A stretch of DNA of 6,950 nt from Bacteroidales bacterium (GCA_016935595.1 JAFGQQ010000323.1:1-6950), one strand, 5' to 3'. Counted from the stretch's first letter, positions 1-6,867 are shown. Notes: generated by a model not told the origin, from the sequence alone. A program made the numbers and translations.

Positions 1-804
1 CTAAAAAGAGAATTTCTCGATATTTTCGAAATCAATCTTAATTTTAACGACTCCATTCTCTTCAAGACCATTTTGCAAGATAAAACTGTATTAAGGAATA
101 TTGCAGAGTTTTATTTTGAAAAAGAATATTTTATCGAAGCTCTTGGAATTTTTAATATGCTTTCCGAAGAAACCCAAGATTTTGAAGTTTTGGAAAAAGC
201 AGGTTACTGCCATCAACAAATCGGAAATTATGAAAAAGCTTTAAATGCTTATTTGAAAGCCGAACTTTATGACACCAATAAGCTTTGGCTTTCGAAAAAA
301 ATAGCATATTGTTATCAAATGTCAGGTAAATATAAAGATGCAATCAGGTATCTTGAACAGGCTGAGAAAATAAATCCTGACGACCTTTATATACAAGCCT
401 ATTTAGGCCATTCTTATATGGATTTGGGTGAATATGAAAAAGCCTTGAAATATTATTATAAGGTGGAATATTTAGAACCTGATAACCATAAAATTCAAAG
501 ACCAATTGCCTGGTGCTCATTTTTAATGGGAAAATTTGAACCTGCAAAAAAATATATGGAAAAGGTCATTAAAAAAGAAAATAATAAAAATGATTATTTA
601 AACCTTGGACATATTGAATGGTGTATGGGAAATAAACAAACAGCTATTGAAAATTATAAAAAAGCAGTTAAAAAATCGGAATACGACTTTGAATGGTTTG
701 ATAATGAATACAAAAATGACAGTAAATACCTTATAAAACATGGAATAAATGCCATAGATATCCCGTTAATGTTAGATTTTATTAAAACCACTTCTGGTAA
801 ATAA
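1..804 (+). CDS. Tetratricopeptide-repeat (TPR) protein, 5'-truncated by the window edge
   Basis: The reading frame is open from base 1, so the gene starts outside the window; the TTG at 73 is an internal Leu codon, not a convincing start. The visible 267 residues hold about six consecutive 34-residue TPR units, roughly from base 82 to 690. Each has the usual helix-turn-helix pattern, for example GYCHQQIGNYEKALNAYLKA and GHSYMDLGEYEKALKYYYKV, and several end in NPDD/EPDN-type turns. A short tail after the repeats ends in a DIPLMLDF segment that, from memory, resembles the C-termini of long cytoplasmic TPR proteins in Bacteroidota. TPR arrays are protein-protein scaffolds; no catalytic domain, signal peptide or membrane segment is visible in this part, so the partner and role are unknown. 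The gene converges with the protease gene, leaving a 44-nt gap. The TPR call is secure; anything more specific is not. Confidence 0.88.
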   Translation, partial: LKREFLDIFEINLNFNDSILFKTILQDKTVLRNIAEFYFEKEYFIEALGIFNMLSEETQDFEVLEKAGYCHQQIGNYEKALNAYLKAELYDTNKLWLSKKIAYCYQMSGKYKDAIRYLEQAEKINPDDLYIQAYLGHSYMDLGEYEKALKYYYKVEYLEPDNHKIQRPIAWCSFLMGKFEPAKKYMEKVIKKENNKNDYLNLGHIEWCMGNKQTAIENYKKAVKKSEYDFEWFDNEYKNDSKYLIKHGINAIDIPLMLDFIKTTSGK

Positions 805-830
805 ATCACTAATTTAAATATATTACTCTT

Positions 831-881
831 AATTCGACTTATACTGACCTATTTTATTAGTTGAATTTTATGTAATTCAAC
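831..881. terminator. Possible weak bidirectional terminator: two overlapping inverted repeats between convergent genes
   Basis: The junction of the two convergent genes holds two inverted repeats that share an arm. Arms 831-839 and 859-867 match over 9 bp with one G-T wobble and a 19-nt loop. Arms 860-867 (GTTGAATT) and 874-881 (AATTCAAC) are a perfect 8-bp pair with a 6-nt loop. Only one hairpin can form at a time. The second lies inside the last codons of the protease gene. The stems are AT-rich and no long T-run follows on either strand, so an efficient intrinsic terminator is not demonstrated. Position is the main support. Confidence 0.25.
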
Positions 882-2546
882 CATTTGTCCGTCTTCTATC
901 TGAATAAGATACAAACCACTTGAATAATTAGATAAATTCCACAAATAATCAGAATTAATTTCATCCGGTGATAAACTTAAATTTTCTAATTGCTTACCCG
1001 AAATATCATATAAATTAATATTTATTTCATCATCTGTTAAATAATTAAGAGCAATGTTAATGAAACCGGTTGTTGGAACAGGGTATATTTTAACAGCTTC
1101 TTCATTTTTCAATTCTTTTAAAATAGGCTTGTCTTTTCTGGCATAGGCTTTTATACATAGATCGAATTGACTATCTTCTATATTCTCACCAAGATTTTGC
1201 CAATCGTTTCCATTACTACTAACCCAAAACTTATCATTTTCGATATGTGGATACGCATATTCCTCCTCTTCTATTTCAATTGGGATAGGATACTCACTGG
1301 TTGTACTCGAATATTTTATTTTTACATAAAAATCATCTTCAACAACAGCATTTATATCAAATGTATAATATCCCGGGTATTCACAGTATTGATTTTCCAA
1401 TTTTGCTATGTTTCCTCTTCTAAAATCATCATTAATTTCAATATCAATAAAAGTTTCAGCCGATACAATATAAGTTCCGATTTTTGTAATTAGTTGAGGC
1501 TTGTCGGGGCTAAATTTTACGATTCCATATCCATGCCCGATAGCTTTATTTTCTTCGCCTTCTGAACTCCCAAAAAAGCCAATTGAAGAAACAGGTCCTA
1601 ATTCGTCATAATAATAAATTGTGTCGTAATCAATAATTTGTTTTATTTCGGGGAAAAAGGTTCCGGTTTCTCCAAATCTAGTGTCTTCGTAAGATACATA
1701 AAAAAAACCTTCATTGCCCCAATCCGTTCCATAACTGTTTTTCGCAATCCAACCGCCAAAACGCGTTTTAAAATTTGTTGTTCCTCCTGTAATTTTTTTA
1801 TTATCATCCCAGCCAACAAGTAATACCATATGATTGGGATATTCATTCCCATTATAATAATAAGTATTATCACCCCAATTATAATATTCAATACTTTCAT
1901 CAAGATACATTGACACAGTAACAGCTCCATAATCAATAATTTGTTGTTTAATATCTTCTCCAATATTGTTAATCGATATCCACCTTACATCATCAATATA
2001 AAATACAGGATTAACATTATAAACTTTACAGACAGAGTTAGTATCATCTATATAAGGATCTTCATTCTCCAATAAAGGACCTTTATGTGTAACAAGATAA
2101 GAAGTGGCAATTTCAAAATTTCCTCCATCGTTTTTCTTATAATAAAAACCATGACAAGTTGCCATATTTTCTTCTGAAAGGTCATAAAGTAATTTTTCTC
2201 GTTGTAATAAATTCGACTCAATTGCACCAATTATACCGAACGACCAGCATGAACCAACTTCTCCTTGATCTTTCACTTCTGTTAAATAATTCTCCTTCCT
2301 GAGATCGTATATTCTGGGAAAATAGGTTATTGATTTTTTATTGATTAACCTCTCACCATAATAAATCTTTAAGGGTGAAGAATAATATGTTTTCTCACTC
2401 TTTATAACATTGAAATTTAAAATGCTATTAATATTTCTTCTGTAAAATTGATTTTGAGGAGCAAATCCAATTTCAGTTTGAGATAAAACAACTATAGGAA
2501 ATAAAAAAAATAATGGTATGGTTCTAAACATTCTGACCTTAATCAT
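849..2546 (-). CDS. Secreted C1-family (papain-like) cysteine protease with lectin-like domain and T9SS type A sorting domain
   Basis: A 565-residue exported protease. Residues 1-22 look like a signal peptide (basic start, then the hydrophobic stretch PLFFLFPIVVLS), with likely cleavage after Ser22. After a short pro-region, a papain-fold domain spans about 78-300 with every expected active-site element: oxyanion Gln94 and nucleophile Cys100 in DQGEVGSCWSF, His239 in NHMVLLVGWDD, and Asn270 in AKNSYGTDWGNEGFF. Residues about 308-470 resemble the lectin-like domain that often follows C1 domains in bacterial proteins (YYYDELGPVSSIGF near the start, FYVKIKY and LCIKAYA near the end). Residues about 484-565 are a Por/T9SS type A sorting domain (KIYPVPTTGFINI, LYDISGKQL, SGLYLIQI), which directs export across the outer membrane and is then usually removed. 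It probably degrades extracellular protein; the substrate is unknown. Met6 (start at 2531) is an alternative start with an AAGG 5 nt upstream and still keeps a signal peptide. It lies 32 nt downstream of the small ORF; no clear promoter is seen. Confidence 0.93.
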   Translation of the reverse strand: MIKVRMFRTIPLFFLFPIVVLSQTEIGFAPQNQFYRRNINSILNFNVIKSEKTYYSSPLKIYYGERLINKKSITYFPRIYDLRKENYLTEVKDQGEVGSCWSFGIIGAIESNLLQREKLLYDLSEENMATCHGFYYKKNDGGNFEIATSYLVTHKGPLLENEDPYIDDTNSVCKVYNVNPVFYIDDVRWISINNIGEDIKQQIIDYGAVTVSMYLDESIEYYNWGDNTYYYNGNEYPNHMVLLVGWDDNKKITGGTTNFKTRFGGWIAKNSYGTDWGNEGFFYVSYEDTRFGETGTFFPEIKQIIDYDTIYYYDELGPVSSIGFFGSSEGEENKAIGHGYGIVKFSPDKPQLITKIGTYIVSAETFIDIEINDDFRRGNIAKLENQYCEYPGYYTFDINAVVEDDFYVKIKYSSTTSEYPIPIEIEEEEYAYPHIENDKFWVSSNGNDWQNLGENIEDSQFDLCIKAYARKDKPILKELKNEEAVKIYPVPTTGFINIALNYLTDDEININLYDISGKQLENLSLSPDEINSDYLWNLSNYSSGLYLIQIEDGQMVELHKIQLIK

Positions 2547-2578
2547 ATATGCTATAAATTCTATTAGAAATATTTATT

Positions 2579-2713
2579 TTAATTAACTAACCAATCGTTT
2601 GCTTCATCTATCACTTTCATAAACTTATCTTCAATATGATGGCTCACACCGGTATAATCAAGAAAAATTATTTTTTTCCCTTTATAAATTTCAGTTCTGA
2701 TCCTGTTTTCCAT
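2579..2713 (-). CDS. Small 44-aa ORF, probable internally deleted remnant of a STAS/SEC14-like protein
   Basis: A complete ATG-to-TAA ORF of 44 codons lies 53 nt after korB and 32 nt before the protease, on the same strand. Its first half, MENRIRTEIYKGKKIIFLDY, is strongly reminiscent of the start of a family of roughly 120-130-residue STAS/SEC14-like proteins in Bacteroidota. Its last residues (VIDEANDWLVN) resemble that family's usual ending, an acidic stretch followed by EAxxWLV. The middle of the domain, about 80 residues, is missing, so the ORF looks like an internal in-frame deletion product that may be non-functional. The family comparison is from memory, not a search. It could instead be a genuine small protein, because start, frame and stop are intact. 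No convincing ribosome-binding site or promoter is seen. Confidence 0.5.
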   Translation of the reverse strand: MENRIRTEIYKGKKIIFLDYTGVSHHIEDKFMKVIDEANDWLVN

Positions 2714-2766
2714 AAATCTATAATTTTATTCAAAAATAATAAATAGGTATTTCAGGTAATAATAAA

Positions 2767-3783
2767 TTAATTTACTTCAAAAACATTTCCGGAATTAAAT
2801 AAATCCTCAACAGTTTTAATTTCTGTATTCTTCTTTGCCTCTTCAATCTGATGATGTAGGACCGATTCATATACAGTTGATTGGTATGCTCTTATTATAC
2901 CCATGGCAACAGGATAATCAGGAAGAGTCATGCGGGTTAACATATAGTGTGTTGTGTCGTCTGGGCTATGTGTATTATGTATTGCAACATCTTCTTCAGT
3001 TACTCCTTGTTCCCCTATATTAACAACAATAATTTTTGAGTTATGTATAATCAAACCTTTGTCCCGGTTTTTACCAAATATCATAGGTTTACCATGTTCT
3101 AAATAAATTTGATTATTTTCTTTTACATCTTTTCCGGTTATTTCTGTATGAATTTTATTATTAAATATCACACAATTTTGTAAAACTTCAACCAATGATG
3201 TTCCTTTATGTTTAGCAGCCTGAATAAAAACTTCCTTCATCATATTGGGTTCCGTGTCAACTACTCTTGCATAAAATGTGCCTTGTGCGCCCATAGCTAA
3301 TTCACCTGGTTTAAAAGGATTTTCAATAGTTCCATCGGGAGATGTTTTAGTTATGCTTCCTTTAGGAGTTGTGGGTGAATATTGACCTTTCGTTAGTCCA
3401 TAAATCTTATTATTAAATAAAATAATATTTATATTTATATTTCTTCTTAATAAATGAATAAAATGGTTGCCTCCAATAGCCATTAAATCACCATCACCTG
3501 CCACCACCCAAACACAAAGATTTGGATTTGCAGTTTTTATTCCTGATGCCACAGCAGTGGCTCGTCCATGCAAAGTATGAAAACCATAAGTATTAATATA
3601 ATATGGAAGTCGTGATGAACAACCTATTCCGGAAACAAAAACAACATTTTCCTTTGAACCAGACACAGCTGGCAACGCATTTTGTAATGAAGCCAAAATA
3701 GCATGACCACCGCAACCCGGGCACCATTTTACCGGCTCATTTAATTCAAAATCCTGTTTAGTTAAATTTTCTTTTTCAGCCAT
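2767..3783 (-). CDS. korB: 2-oxoacid (probably 2-oxoglutarate):ferredoxin oxidoreductase, beta subunit
   Basis: The 338-residue TPP-binding, iron-sulfur subunit of a two-subunit oxoacid:ferredoxin oxidoreductase. With KorA it converts a 2-oxoacid and CoA to acyl-CoA, CO2 and reduced ferredoxin, and the reaction can run in reverse. The TPP/Mg2+ site is visible as GDGD (96-99) followed by NN (124-125) and YGLTKGQYSPTTPKG (from 128). The four cysteines expected to bind the single [4Fe-4S] cluster in this class are present: Cys21 and Cys24 (WCPGCGGH), Cys55 (SGIGCSSR) and Cys204 (LQNCVIFNN). HGRA at 72-75 is also typical. Length is normal for the family. The start lies 1 nt after the korA stop codon, so the two are almost certainly co-transcribed and translationally coupled. 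The 2-oxoglutarate preference is inferred from overall resemblance to Bacteroidota KorB; pyruvate or a broader 2-oxoacid range cannot be excluded. Confidence 0.93.
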   Translation of the reverse strand: MAEKENLTKQDFELNEPVKWCPGCGGHAILASLQNALPAVSGSKENVVFVSGIGCSSRLPYYINTYGFHTLHGRATAVASGIKTANPNLCVWVVAGDGDLMAIGGNHFIHLLRRNININIILFNNKIYGLTKGQYSPTTPKGSITKTSPDGTIENPFKPGELAMGAQGTFYARVVDTEPNMMKEVFIQAAKHKGTSLVEVLQNCVIFNNKIHTEITGKDVKENNQIYLEHGKPMIFGKNRDKGLIIHNSKIIVVNIGEQGVTEEDVAIHNTHSPDDTTHYMLTRMTLPDYPVAMGIIRAYQSTVYESVLHHQIEEAKKNTEIKTVEDLFNSGNVFEVN

Positions 3784-3784
3784 C

Positions 3785-5629
3785 TTATGTCATGTTTAAA
3801 ACATGATAGAATTTCTCCTTTAATTCAGAAATAAAAAAAGGCAATCCCTGAATTTTATTATATTGCAAATATTTAAACTGAGGTAATTGGGATCGTAAAT
3901 AATACACAAACTGCCCCATATTTAACTCACAAACCAATATTCTTTTGAAATTATTAAAAATTTCAGCCGTGTTTTTTGGCAATGGTTTAATAAAATTGAA
4001 TTGCGCTAAACTAATTTCATTACCTTCTTCTAAAAGTTCCTTAACTGCTGTAAAAAGAGCTCCATAAGTACCCCCCCATCCAACAACCAGCAAATCTCCT
4101 TTTTTCTTACCATATATATCCAGATCAGGAATATAATGCATCACCCTCTGCACTTTTTCTTCTCTTAAAAGAACCATAATCTCATGGTTAGAAGGATCGT
4201 AAGAAACTTCACCAGTGATATTAAATTTTTCTAATCCGCCAATTCTGTGTCTTAATCCTTTCTGCCCTGGTAAAGCCCATAAACGATTTAATTTTTCAGG
4301 ATCCCTGTTATATGGTTGATAATTAGGATAATTATCTTTAACCAAAGGTGGAATTATTTCTGGTAAATCATCAATTTTAGGAATATTCCATAATTCTGAA
4401 CTATTGGCTAAATAACCATCTGATAATAGTATAACAGGAGTCATATGTTCCAAAGCAATCTTAGATGCCATATAAGCATAATGAAAGCAATTTGCAGGTG
4501 TTGAAGCAGCCATCACAACAACCGGGCTCTCTCCGCTTCGCCCATACAGGACTTGCATTAAATCAGATTGTTCCGGCTTTGTTGGCAAACCTGTTGAAGG
4601 GCCACCTCTCTGAACATCAATAACTACTAATGGTAATTCAGCCATTACGGCTAAACCAATCCCCTCCCCTTTAAGCGCTAAACCAGGACCAGAAGTAGAT
4701 GTAACACCCAGATTTCCAGCATAACTGGCTCCAATTGAGGCGCATATCCCGGCAATTTCATCTTCTGCCTGAAAAGTTTTTACACCTAAATATTTTCTTT
4801 TTGCTAATTCCTGAAGAATTTCTGAAGCAGGTGTAATCGGGTATGATCCTAAAAATAACGGTCTGCCTGATTTTTCAGATGCAGCTAATAGCCCCCATGA
4901 AATAGCAATATTTCCTGTAATCTGTCTGAACCTCCCTTTTTTTTCTTTAACAGGATTAACATGAAAAGTTGTGGAAAATGCTTCCATTGTTTCGGCATAA
5001 TTATATCCTGCATAAAGTGCTTTTATATTAGCTTCAATAATTTCCTTTTTTTTAAATTTATCTTTAATAAACTCTAAACCAATTTTAATATCACGGTTAA
5101 ATAACCAGAATAATATACCTGAAACAAACTGATTTCTTATTTTATCAATGGTTTTAATGTCAAGCCCTAAATCTTTTAAAGTCGACCTGGTTAAACCGGT
5201 AATTGGAGCTTTTACAACATTATACCCTTCAAGGGATCCATCATGTATTGGATCTTCTATATATCCAGCTTTTTTGTAATGCTTATTATCAAAATTATCA
5301 ATATCAATAATAATTGTTGCACTATTTTTGATCAAATTCATGTTTGCTTTCAGGGCTGCCGGATTCATGGCAATTAATACATCGGCCAGATCACCAGGAG
5401 TATTTACATCAGTATTTCCAATATGTACCTGAAAACCTGATACTCCTTCAATAGTGCCTTGCGGAGCCCGAATTTCCGCAGGGAAATCAGGAAAAGTGGA
5501 TAAATCGTTACCAACAAAAGCAGAAGTTTCAGAAAATTGATCACCAGTAAATTGCATTCCATCACCCGAATCACCTGCAAATTTAATCACTATCTCTTCT
5601 CGCTCAATTACCTTTCCGTTTTTTACCAT
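3785..5629 (-). CDS. korA: 2-oxoacid (probably 2-oxoglutarate):ferredoxin oxidoreductase, alpha subunit with fused gamma domain
   Basis: A 614-residue subunit with two fused parts. Residues about 12-210 are the gamma (CoA-side) domain, marked by IKFAGDSGDGMQFTGDQF and FPAEIRAPQGTIEGVSGFQV. Residues about 238-614 are the alpha/pyrimidine-binding part, with YPITPAS (263-269), the conserved acidic QAEDE (287-291), TSTSGPGLALK (310-320) and QRGGPSTGLPTKPEQSDL (340-357). The YPITP and RGGPSTG loops usually contact the 2-oxoacid. A C-terminal Rossmann-like region (LLVVGWGGTYGA, near 513) completes the subunit. The gamma-alpha fusion is the layout of two-subunit KorAB enzymes; no ferredoxin-like 4Fe-4S domain is fused to it. 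Start: the ATG at 5629 gives the expected N-terminus just before the gamma motif. No Shine-Dalgarno is present, as usual in this phylum. It leads the korAB pair, with a 186-nt gap after murI that holds possible promoters. Confidence 0.94.
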   Translation of the reverse strand: MVKNGKVIEREEIVIKFAGDSGDGMQFTGDQFSETSAFVGNDLSTFPDFPAEIRAPQGTIEGVSGFQVHIGNTDVNTPGDLADVLIAMNPAALKANMNLIKNSATIIIDIDNFDNKHYKKAGYIEDPIHDGSLEGYNVVKAPITGLTRSTLKDLGLDIKTIDKIRNQFVSGILFWLFNRDIKIGLEFIKDKFKKKEIIEANIKALYAGYNYAETMEAFSTTFHVNPVKEKKGRFRQITGNIAISWGLLAASEKSGRPLFLGSYPITPASEILQELAKRKYLGVKTFQAEDEIAGICASIGASYAGNLGVTSTSGPGLALKGEGIGLAVMAELPLVVIDVQRGGPSTGLPTKPEQSDLMQVLYGRSGESPVVVMAASTPANCFHYAYMASKIALEHMTPVILLSDGYLANSSELWNIPKIDDLPEIIPPLVKDNYPNYQPYNRDPEKLNRLWALPGQKGLRHRIGGLEKFNITGEVSYDPSNHEIMVLLREEKVQRVMHYIPDLDIYGKKKGDLLVVGWGGTYGALFTAVKELLEEGNEISLAQFNFIKPLPKNTAEIFNNFKRILVCELNMGQFVYYLRSQLPQFKYLQYNKIQGLPFFISELKEKFYHVLNMT

Positions 5630-5701
5630 GGAAGAAAAATTAATCAGCAGATTTATAAATATTTATAAAATCTAAAAAAATACTGAAATTAATATAAATA
5701 A

Positions 5702-5729
5702 CAAAATTATGGATTATTTTGTTGTTCAA
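5702..5729 (-). promoter_or_regulatory. Candidate korA promoter (Bacteroidota type)
   Basis: On the minus strand a TTG (5729-5727) is followed after 17 nt by TAATTTTG (5709-5702), which fits the Bacteroidota -7 consensus TAnnTTTG at every fixed position. Transcription would begin near 5695, giving a leader of about 65 nt before the korA ATG. The sequence is AT-rich, so a chance match is possible. Confidence 0.4.
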
Positions 5730-5782
5730 TTTAATTTTATCTAAATAAAATATCAACGCAAAAAAACGGCTGAAAATTATAT

Positions 5783-5815
5783 CAAATATGCCAACTGGTA
5801 TAAATAAGATGCAAA
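5783..5815 (-). promoter_or_regulatory. Alternative upstream korA promoter candidate
   Basis: On the minus strand TTTG (5815-5812), directly after the murI stop codon, is followed after 21 nt by CATATTTG (5790-5783), one mismatch from TAnnTTTG. It would give a longer leader of roughly 150 nt. It is weaker than the candidate at 5702-5729. Confidence 0.22.
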
Positions 5816-6649
5816 TTATTTAAATATTATTTTTTCAGCATATATTTTTTCATCAAGAAACAAACCAGCTCTTTCAGAAAACATCTCAGGGGAACCTGTA
5901 GTAAAAAATCTTCTTTGCCCATTAGTGGTTATCTTTTCTTCAAGCTCAGGATGGCGATTCAGGTAATTCTTTAAACTTTCTGCAACTATCTTGTCCTGGG
6001 AAATTATTTCTATTTTATGAGGTAAAAATTTTTTAATCTTTGGCATTAAAAAAGGATAATGAGTACAACCTAAAATAATAGCATCAATTTTATTATCTTT
6101 TAACAGGATATTATTAATATGTTTTTTAATAAAATAATCGGCTCCTTCGCTATTATATTCATTATTCTCGACAAGCGGAACCCACATTGGACAAGCTTCC
6201 TGGTTAACTTGAATATAAGGATAGAGTTTTTTTATTTCCAGAATATATGATTCGGAGTTTATGGTTCCTTCAGTACCAAAAATTCCGATATGGTTGCTAC
6301 GGGTAAATTTATTTATTATCTCAACACTTGGTCTTAATACTCCTAAAACTCTTTTCTCCGGATTAATTTTTGGGAGATCGTTTTGTTGTATTGTTCTTAA
6401 TGCCTTAGACGATGCTGTATTACAAGCTAGAATAATAAGCCAGCACCCCAGATTGAATAAGGTATTTACTGCTTCAAGAGTATATTGATATACAATATCA
6501 TATGATCTTGTTCCGTAAGGAGTACGTGCATTATCGCCTAAGTAAACAAAATCGTAACCAGGTAATAACGATATTATTTCTTTAAAAATAGTAAGTCCTC
6601 CATATCCTGAGTCAAATATACCAATCGGACAATACTTCTTATTGGTCAT
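5816..6649 (-). CDS. murI: Glutamate racemase
   Basis: A complete 277-residue cytoplasmic enzyme that interconverts L- and D-glutamate, supplying D-Glu for the peptidoglycan stem peptide. Asp13-Ser14 of the DSGYGG motif (13-18) follow the N-terminal strand. The two catalytic cysteines are Cys76 in ACNTAS and Cys195 in GCTHYPF, the second with its partner His197. The conserved glutamate of PLVE is at 161. YLGDNARTPYG (36-46) and GTEGTINSESY (125-135) are further family signatures. Length is normal, and the ATG at 6649 places DSGxGG at the usual distance. It lies downstream of an OmpH-like gene on the same strand, a common Bacteroidota arrangement (bamA, ompH, murI), but here a repeat element sits in between. 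A possible promoter lies immediately upstream. The cofactor-independent mechanism is family knowledge. Confidence 0.96.
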   Translation of the reverse strand: MTNKKYCPIGIFDSGYGGLTIFKEIISLLPGYDFVYLGDNARTPYGTRSYDIVYQYTLEAVNTLFNLGCWLIILACNTASSKALRTIQQNDLPKINPEKRVLGVLRPSVEIINKFTRSNHIGIFGTEGTINSESYILEIKKLYPYIQVNQEACPMWVPLVENNEYNSEGADYFIKKHINNILLKDNKIDAIILGCTHYPFLMPKIKKFLPHKIEIISQDKIVAESLKNYLNRHPELEEKITTNGQRRFFTTGSPEMFSERAGLFLDEKIYAEKIIFK

Positions 6650-6661
6650 ATCTTTTTTTTA

Positions 6662-6692
6662 CAATTCTAAGCAAATCCGTTCAGAAAACAAA
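6662..6692 (-). promoter_or_regulatory. Candidate murI promoter
   Basis: On the minus strand TTTG (6692-6689) and TAGAATTG (6669-6662) are separated by 19 nt. The second box has one mismatch to TAnnTTTG. The start site would be near 6656, leaving a leader of only about 7 nt, which is short and lowers confidence. It sits just outside the neighbouring repeat element, so it would allow murI to be expressed independently of the upstream ompH gene. Confidence 0.25.
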
Positions 6693-6695
6693 AAA

Positions 6696-6843
6696 GGGTT
6701 GTCTCAAAAGTCCTGATTTATTGAGAATGTCACATTGAGCGCCTGCCTGCAGCAGGCAGGAAGTCAAAATGTGTTGGATTTCAGTAATATACATTCTTCC
6801 ACTACGCTCAGAATGACTTAAAAATATACTTTTGAGCCAGCCC
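6696..6843. repeat. MITE-like intergenic element with terminal inverted repeats
   Basis: The ends are 16-bp inverted repeats: GGGTTGTCTCAAAAGT at 6696-6711 and its complement at 6828-6843, matching at 14 of 16 positions. Inside are two inverted copies of a Bacteroidota-type intergenic motif: 6729-6741 (GTCACATTGAGCG) and, on the opposite strand, 6817-6805 (GTCATTCTGAGCG), 10 of 13 identical. The left half also carries a perfect 9-bp palindrome. No ORF is present, so any movement would need a transposase in trans. The TGTCTCAAAA-type ends resemble those of some insertion sequences, suggesting a non-autonomous derivative; that is inference. No clear target-site duplication is seen. It separates ompH from murI and would form extended hairpins in a read-through transcript. 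Confidence 0.7.
6742..6760. repeat. GC-rich perfect inverted repeat (9-bp arms, 1-nt centre)
   Basis: CCTGCCTGCAGCAGGCAGG pairs CCTGCCTGC with GCAGGCAGG around a single A. It is markedly GC-rich (14 of 19) in an AT-rich region and is flanked by a weaker outer pair, CACATT (6731-6736) with AATGTG (6768-6773). It would form a strong stem in RNA, but with no T-run after it, it is not a standard intrinsic terminator. Confidence 0.8.
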
Positions 6844-6867
6844 CGTATAAACTGATAACTTTAAAAA

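Noticed and set aside
73..804. TTG at 73 as the true start of the TPR gene
   Set aside because: The same frame stays open back to base 1 with normal coding content, so the gene most likely begins upstream of the window.
1167..1493. A 108-codon plus-strand ORF opposite the protease gene
   Set aside because: It is antisense to a gene with clear domains and catalytic motifs, has low-complexity Ile/Phe-rich content, and resembles no family. The same applies to the other antisense or out-of-frame ORFs at 152-547, 1638-2230, 2835-3023 and 6261-6488.
2731..2738. TATTTTTG on the minus strand before the 44-codon ORF as a promoter box
   Set aside because: It fits TAnnTTTG, but there is no TTG or TTTG at the right distance upstream, and such a match is easy to get by chance in this AT-rich spacer.
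2767..5629. korAB as pyruvate:ferredoxin oxidoreductase (por/nifJ)
   Set aside because: Single-chain PFOR is about 1,200 residues with fused ferredoxin domains. This is a two-subunit enzyme of the Kor layout, although pyruvate activity cannot be ruled out from sequence alone.
5760..5780. GC patch plus T-run after murI (CAGCCG followed by Ts on the minus strand) as an intrinsic terminator
   Set aside because: The T-run is present, but no complementary arm pairs with the CAGCCG segment, so no stem can form.
6696..6843. The palindromic repeat as a CRISPR array or tRNA/ncRNA gene
   Set aside because: There are only two inverted, non-identical motif copies with no regular direct repeats or spacers, and no cloverleaf or known ncRNA signature.
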